Origin: Cycas panzhihuaensis
Taxonomy: Eukaryota; Cycadophyta
NCBI GenBank assembly: GCA_023213395.1
Contig: CM041465.1
Coordinates: 195,431,741 to 195,495,740 of the forward strand
DNA length: 64,000 bases
Direction: 5' to 3'
In this document: in pieces, positions 58,400 through 64,000 of the stretch
Numbering within the stretch: the stretch's first letter is position 1
Layout of the letters: each line of letters starts with the position of its first letter
Translations under genes and position numbers: made by a program
The notes under the pieces: model-generated
The model's database searches: none
What the model was told of the DNA's origin: nothing
What the model saw: the letters and a program-made list of their open reading frames with translations, nothing else

Positions 58400-59450
58400 G
58401 CATACCCCACTACAATGGCACAGAAGCATCAGAATACTTTCCCTCAGCAGCCTACTACCTCTTAATAGGATCAATCGCAAATAGAGATATCTGAAATTTT
58501 GATTCAAGAGCTAAGAGATTAGAGACAAGAATCTCAAGCATTCTAACATGCTTTAATGAATAACATGATGGTAATGTTTTAGCAGTTGATGTAGCAGCAG
58601 CAACACCATGTGCCTTCTATGGTTCCCCTACAACAACCCCAGTTCAAACTAGATGTAAAGATCTCCATAGATTTCTTTAATAGTACCCTTAATCCCAACA
58701 AGTTGGATGATTAGATTCATAGCCTAGAAGCCTATTTCAAGACTTAACACTTGACTAAATAGTGAAAAATCTTAATGGCAAAAGTCCATCTATCATAACA
58801 AGGGTTAACATGGTGATAAGCCTATAATAGGAAAACTAATGTTTGCAGTTGGGATGCTTTTAAAATTGCAATTAAGGGGTAGTTTTATCCATTAGGATAT
58901 TGGGAGATTCCCACTAAGAAATGGCTATGTCTATGCCTAATCCTAGGGCAATCTATGTAGCAATACATAGATGAATTTCTCAAATTGTATATTTGGCTAG
59001 AAAATGACGATCTGAATAAAATATGTAAGCTATAGTTCATTAGGGCTTGTATAGCCATCTCTAGTAAGAGATGGAACTTCTCCAAATTCCTACATTAGAG
59101 GACACACTCTGCATGGAACTCAAAATAGAAGCTAAAATGAAAAAGTGCCTATGGTTCTTTATCATAGTTGCTACCTCTAAAAATCCACCTCCTCAATGCT
59201 TGGCACTTAGCACTTCATAGTTCCCACCATGAGGCCACCTAAGTCAATCCACAACCCAATGTCCCCTAAGTGGCCCTCATAAATTTTGCACCTTCCATAA
59301 GATATCAAGATACATAGATATAGAATGTCGATCACAACGAAAGAAAACCCTAATTGTGGAGCCTCAATCTAAAGAAGTTCAGGAGGATTCTATTCTTCCA
59401 CAAAAAAGAATCTACAGATACCATCTCCTTGGCCAATCCTGAAACACTAA
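58400..59450 (+). pseudogene. Gypsy gag of element I
   Basis: ATG near 58,417 starts MAQKHQNTFPQQPTT. A Gln-rich region follows, then the gag core: DFFNSTLNPNKLDD, HSLEAYFKT, SWDAFKIAIKG, FYPLGYWEIPTKKW and YIDEFLKLYIWLENDDLN. The spacing is that of Retrotrans_gag. There are about fifteen stops. The C-terminal zinc knuckle was not found. Confidence 0.75.
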
Positions 59451-59539
59451 ACCCTAACCTTGTACTCATGGCCAAGGAATATACAACTCAAGACCACAAA
59501 TAACTCTTTACATATAATTAATAAGTCAAGGATCAGATA

Positions 59540-59870
59540 GCCATGTGCATACTTGATAACGATGGCGTAAAGAACTTAGTTTCCAAGTAGCTTGTAGACA
59601 CTCTACAACTACCTATAAGACCCCAACCTCATCCTTACGCTCTTGGATGGGTCACTAAAAATGGGCAACCAATAACAATCGATCACATTTACATAGTCAC
59701 TTTTACCATTCCTCCTCTAATTGATATTATAGAATGTGGTGTTACTCCTATGGATTATAGTGATCTTATTCTTGGCTACCCCTATCAACATGATCGTCGA
59801 GCTCTATATGATGGGTACAATAATACTTATATGCTCCACAAGGATGGGAAGATATATAACTATTAGTTGC
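59540..59870 (+). pseudogene. Gypsy protease of element I
   Basis: It reads MCILDNDGVKNLVSK, LVDTLQLPIRPQPHPYALGW, VTKNGQPITIDHIYIVTFTI, then YSDLILGYPYQHDRRALYDG and YMLHKDGKIYNY. The family has D-G/S-G-S-C-ENLVS at the active site; here it is D-N-D-G, so activity is doubtful. The conserved LGxPWQxDRxxxHDG block is nearly complete. It lies directly before reverse transcriptase. Confidence 0.85.
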
Positions 59871-59989
59871 TACTACTCCAACCACTAAGGGCACATTGCT
59901 CACTAGAAAACAAGTTATTAAGCAAGTTAATATTGCTAAATCAATGACACTATCCATTATACGCCATGCCCAAGATGAAAATCATAAAA

Positions 59990-60780
59990 AAATACCACCT
60001 ACTACAATAAGAAATGTTTTTGATGCATATACCAATGTGTTCTCTGAGACTAAGGGGCTTCCCCCCATACAGGAAATTCAACATACTATTGACTAAATAC
60101 TAGGTGTTGCCTTACCTAACCAAGCCCCCTATAGGGCCACTCTTATTTCAAATATTAAACTTGAAAGATAGTTGACTCAATTGATTGAAGAAGGAAAAAT
60201 TCAACCTAGTAGTTTACCTTATCGGTCTCCTACAATCCTTATTCCCAAAAAGGATTCTAAATGGAGATTATATATTGATTATAGTACATTAAATAAAATT
60301 ACTATAAAAAACATATATCCTCTACCTCAAATCAATAACCTACTAGACCAACTACATGGGGCTAAGTACTTTTCCAAACTTGACTTAGCTTCAGGCTGTC
60401 ACTAAATTCGAATGGATGCATGAGACACTTGAAAGATGATATTTAAAACCCAACATGGGTTATATGAGTGCCTTCTCATGCCCTTTAGGTTGGCATGTGC
60501 TAGCCACACTCATGAGGCTTATTAATGACATCTTTCGATCTCATCTTGGGAAATTTATAATTGTGTATCTTGATGACATTTTAATCTTTAGTAAAACCCT
60601 CCAAGAACATCAGTAGCATGTGGACATGGTTCTCTCTCTCCTCTTATGACAACAACTTAAGACGAAGCTTAAAAAATGTGCCTTGAGACAAGAATCTATC
60701 TCTTACTTGGGATATATAATAAGCAACTCTGGCATTTTAGTCAACCCTGCCAAAGTATAAGTTATCAAAGACTGGTTCAC
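59990..60780 (+). pseudogene. Gypsy reverse transcriptase of element I
   Basis: The entry block KGLPPIQEIQHTID leads to LIEEGKIQPSSLPYRSPTIL, IPKKDSKWRLYIDYSTLNKI, NIYPLPQINNLLDQLHGAKY and FSKLDLASGCH, then after a frameshift GKFIIVYLDDILIFSKTLQE at about 60,550-60,605, with the catalytic Tyr-Leu-Asp-Asp intact. IPKKDSKWR to SGCH is an uninterrupted 77-codon stretch. Few stops compared with gag. Confidence 0.92.
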
Positions 60781-60799
60781 ACCCAAGAACTTGACAGAG

Positions 60800-61330
60800 C
60801 TTAAAAGATTTTTAGGGAGTATCAACTACTATCAAAAGTTTATTTGGCATTTCTCCATCATAGCACATCCACTACATACCCTGATGAGTAATGCTAAGGA
60901 GTTCCTCTGGATGTCAAAAGCTAAATTAGCCTTCTAAAAATTAAAGGTCATTCTTTATATAAAACATGTACTATGACTACCAGATGAATATCAATTTGCA
61001 ATGAGTATTATACTTAAATAAACAGGACATCCCATTATGTACCATTCTAAAGTCTTCTCATAAGCATAAAGGAATTATAGCACCTATGATAAAGAATTAT
61101 ATACTCTTATTTAGGCCCTCAAACATTGGCATCATTTCCTTCTAGGCAAAAAAACTATAGTACATATAGACCATCAATCATTGAAACATTTGAATTCCCA
61201 AAAGAAGATCCAAGAACATTAGCATCTTAAGTGGGCTTCTTATATGTAGTAGTTTAATATTATCATCAAATACAAAAAGGGAGTAACAAACAAGGTCATC
61301 GGTTTTCTTAATCGACTATCAACAATAACA
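60800..61330 (+). pseudogene. Gypsy RNase H of element I
   Basis: KRFLGSINYYQKFIWHFSII is the connection. RNase H then reads RNYSTYDKELYTLI, ALKHWHHFLLGKKTIVHIDH, SLKHLNSQKKIQEH and FNIIIKYKKGVTNKVIGFLN. The catalytic Glu in DKEL and Asp in HIDH are present. Stops are scattered through it. Confidence 0.85.
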
Positions 61331-61429
61331 CTACTAGCATTATTAGATAATCACTTGGTCTCTTATGCAGATTGGAAAGATTTATACCAAGAGGATCCAC
61401 ATTTCAAGCCAATTATCAAAGCACTTCAA

Positions 61430-62790
61430 TAGTTGACCATCATCAACCATATGCCTTCTCAAGACTATCATCTCCAAGATGGACTCCCATACAAGTTAAG
61501 TAAACTTTGTATCCCTATAAGTGCCCCATGGCAACAACTCTTAAAGAATCCCCATTCTTCTTCTTATTGTAGCCACTTTAGAACACAAAAGACCTTACAA
61601 CATCTACAAAGGTATTTCTTTTAGCCAACTATGCATAAGATGGTTCAAGCCTATATACAACAATGTTACCTTTGCAATTAGTCAAAGTATTCCAATAGAA
61701 CTTTGGGCCCATGCCAACCTTTACTAGTTCCCTCAAGGCCCTGGGAATCAATTTCAATGGACTTCATTAGTGGCCTCCCTACCACACAAAAGGAAATGAT
61801 TGTATCTTTGTCATTGTATGTGGGTTTTCAAAGATGACCATCTTTATCCCTTGTAAAAAGGAAATTACAATGACTCAAGTTACTACTCTATTCTTTCAAC
61901 ATGTTAGATATATTTTAGATTTCCTCTCTCTATTATATCTGATAGGGACAGTTTATTCCTAAGCTATTTTTGGTAATTATTATGGAAGATGCTAGGATAT
62001 CAACTAAAATTCTTCACATCCTTCCATCCTTAAATAGATGGTTAGATAAAGGTAGTTAATCCAACAGTGGTCTAAGCTCTCAGGATTTACCAATACCATA
62101 ACAAACAATGGGATATTCATCCCCACCACATTTAGCATAGCTATAATAGGGCCTGATATTGATGTACAAGATATTCCTCCTTCAAGGTTTGCTATGGATT
62201 CTAACCTCCAACTCCTTAAGAATTACTTGTGATATCAACTCATCTAGTCACTCAATATGAAGATAAGGAGTAGCAAAAGGATGTCAACTTCATAGATCAT
62301 CTCTCTCAACTTCATAAAAATGTCTAATAAATCTTGCATCAAGTTCAACAAAACTTCAAGAAATAAGAAGATCGGCATCAGATGTAAACCACTTATTAAG
62401 AAGGAGACAAGGTATGATTGTAGTTAGATAAACGAAGGTTTAACCATCATCATAAGCTTAAACTAATTTGCTTCAGGTCTTATACTATTTTATAAAAAAT
62501 TGGGGCCAATACTTACTATTTGGATCTCCCCGCATATTTAGGCATTTATGATGTGGTCAATCTGAATAGCCTTAAGTGGTAGGAACCACCCAAGTTAGAA
62601 GCAGTTCCCTTTATGGCTCATCCCTTAGACACCATACCAAAGTTTCAACCACCACTATAGGAAGACACTTTATTAGATATCAAAGAATGATGAACCATGC
62701 AAGACACTACCACCTCATACCTCATGGACAAAAAAGGCAACCATCCTACAAGAGCAAAATGGCTCTCTGAGGCTGAGTTTTCATAGTAGT
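61430..62790 (+). pseudogene. Integrase and chromodomain-like end of element I
   Basis: The zinc region keeps KTLQHLQRYFF and the Cys pair QQCYLCN. The core starts RPWESISMDFISGLPTTQ with the first Asp kept. The middle is badly frameshifted (61,800-62,300). The C-terminus reads ILXKIGANTYYLDLPAYLGI, YDVVNLNSLK and finally KKGNHPTRAKWLSEAEF, which resembles the end of the type-II chromodomain (VKWKGxPxExATWxxE). Chromodomains steer such elements to heterochromatin. The chromodomain call is tentative. Confidence 0.78.
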
Positions 62791-62843
62791 TTACGCTTTT
62801 CTAGTAGAAATTTTGGGACAATTGCCTCTAAGCAGGAAGGAAA

Positions 62844-63147
62844 TAATAAGTCCTTATTAAATCCTTAGGATTAATTCCTCTTTAAGTCCTTCGATCTCCC
62901 CTTATTCTTTTATTCCTTCATTACTTTATTCTTTAAAGTATACTTAGGACTTTTAGAATAATATATCATTTTTAACAGTAAGGTGTACATAATATGCATG
63001 GACGAATGCAACCATCTCACTCATATATATGTACCTTATGAATTCTTTGGAAAAGCATTTGTTCTTGGAGTTCTTCTCGTTAGGTGTCTATATCTTGCCC
63101 TCTTGATCTCTTGCTCCCTTCTTCTCCTTTTGATGTACCACATATTA
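62844..63147 (+). repeat. 3' LTR of element I
   Basis: It starts TAATAAGTCC (TG decayed to TA) after the purine tract and ends CATATTA. It lacks about 20 bases near 63,005 (CAACATGTGTCCAGCATG in the 5' copy). Confidence 0.8.
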
Positions 63148-64000
63148 AAATGAGGAAGTCCTTAAGTAAAATGTTTTAGGTGTTGGCCTTTAATGTCTCA
63201 TTCTATTTTATGATCTCACATGGCCTTTAAAATGAGTTGTTAAAGGGTTGGTGGAGTATTAAATGAGGCCATACTTACATGTGATACTTAACCTCTCTAG
63301 AATGTCATTAGAAAGTGATATAAATTCTTATTACCTATTTAATCCTCTCAACCTAATTCATTTATGGGCTAAAAGGTAACTAATATGAGAGGCCATTGAC
63401 TTTTAAGTATAAAAAGAGAGGGCTAGCAAATGATTCTAATCTTACAGATGTTTAATCTTTTGACATTCAAATTTCATGCATAATCATCTTTGACATCCAA
63501 ATCAGATGTGTTGATCACTCTTTCATGTTGTAGGATATCCATGCCTAGGTTTTGGCTTTGTATGCTTATAAGATGCATGATTGCTTAATTGTTTGCCTTT
63601 AAGCCTATGACTATATTATAGAAAGGAGTTATGTTATGATAAAGATATGAGACTTTTCTTGGTAATGGTACAATAGTGTTTGATTATATTGTAAATGTGT
63701 GTGTTGAATATGATAGGATGCTCAAGAGACTCATGGAATTGCACTGAAAATACATTGCTCTTGGTTAAAGCTGCATATGTTATCATGGCAAGATGCTTAG
63801 GTTTATGATAAGTTGTATGATGTTATAAAAAATACCTATTAAGTTATAGTATAGTAGGATTTATGAGTCTCTTATGTGATGCATAATGGGTTCTATGCTT
63901 GTGTGATATAATTTAGAAGGGTTTAGAGACATTAAAGAGTACTCGTGTTCATTTCACATCCCTCAGCACAAGGGCATATTCTTGAAGAAAGTTTCTAGTT
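63148..64000 (+). repeat. 3' LTR of element E, second part (runs off the window)
   Basis: It resumes the E LTR after element I and matches about 29,965-30,840: GGTTGGTGGAGTATTAAATGA, TGTAGGATATCCAT, GGTAATGGTACAAT and ATACCTATTAAGTTATA follow in the same order. About 310 more bases are expected beyond 64,000. Confidence 0.8.

Larger units (their letters stand above)
57386..63147 (+). mobile_element. Element I: chromovirus-type Ty3/gypsy relic inside the E LTR
   Basis: The LTRs are 57,386-57,687 (302 bp) and 62,844-63,147 (304 bp), with PBS TGGTATCATAG at 57,690 and a purine tract AGCAGGAAGGAAA at 62,831-62,843. Flanking bases AAAGA and AAATG give only a partial target duplication. The uninterrupted LTRs at 7,383 and 29,636 prove the insertion point. 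Gag, protease, reverse transcriptase, RNase H, integrase and a chromodomain-like end follow in gypsy order, all with stops. Confidence 0.9.
29636..64000 (+). mobile_element. Element E: old chromovirus-like Ty3/gypsy element, multiply interrupted
   Basis: The 5' LTR starts at 29,636, gag-pol runs 33,780-37,996, the integrase C-terminus resumes at 56,782-57,024, and the 3' LTR starts at 57,039 and leaves the window. The pol order protease, reverse transcriptase, RNase H, integrase defines gypsy. The right LTR, with insertion I removed, covers 347 + 853 bases so far, against about 1.5 kb on the left, so the element should end about 0.3 kb past the window. Insertions F, G and I interrupt it. Del/Tekay-like membership is inferred from the integrase end motifs only. 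Confidence 0.85.

Overview
This window looks like intergenic DNA from a large-genome seed plant. A gymnosperm is my guess, from the density and age of the insertions; that is inference. I found no intact host gene, tRNA, rRNA or CRISPR array. Nearly everything I can explain is LTR retrotransposon, of Ty1/copia, Ty3/gypsy and non-autonomous types, in several nesting layers. Most copies are old and full of stops. One is young: its two LTRs differ at 2 of 279 positions.

Layout. 1-3.25 kb is AT-rich with nothing recognised. 3.63-7.83 kb is one copy of a ~4.2-kb direct duplication; the other copy is 17.64-18.28 plus 26.42-30.05 kb, split by a later copia insertion. 8.1-10 kb holds a gypsy protease scrap and an internally deleted copia relic (A). 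12.0-16.8 kb is a minus-strand copia relic (B) with both LTRs but gag joined directly to the end of reverse transcriptase. 16.8-27.6 kb is a non-autonomous LTR element (C) split by a nearly complete copia element (D, 18.28-26.42 kb).

From 29.64 kb to beyond the window end runs one old chromovirus-like gypsy element (E). Its 5' LTR is 29.6-31.15 kb, its gag-pol 33.8-38.0 kb, its integrase C-terminus resumes at 56.78 kb, and its 3' LTR starts at 57.04 kb. E is broken by a truncated LTR fragment (F, 32.3-33 kb), by a very large GC-richer gypsy element (G, 38,001-56,776), and, in its 3' LTR, by another chromovirus (I, 57,386-63,147).

G is the most interesting object. It has two 2,732-bp LTRs, an Arg-type primer-binding site, a Tat-like gag and protease, and a pol deleted from early reverse transcriptase to late integrase. 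Downstream it carries an antisense gene of the plant mobile domain (PMD) family. Just before the 3' LTR there is a stand-alone archaeal-type RNase H. The antisense PMD gene is interrupted by the young element H (48,165-51,993; perfect 5-bp target duplication ATACC). H has no gag-pol; its interior carries sequence that resembles a captured, spliced piece of the host DNA2 helicase-nuclease gene.

Relative order of events inferred from nesting: C, then E into neighbouring DNA, then duplication of C's right part with the head of E's LTR, then D into one duplicate. Separately G, I and F entered E, and H entered G last.
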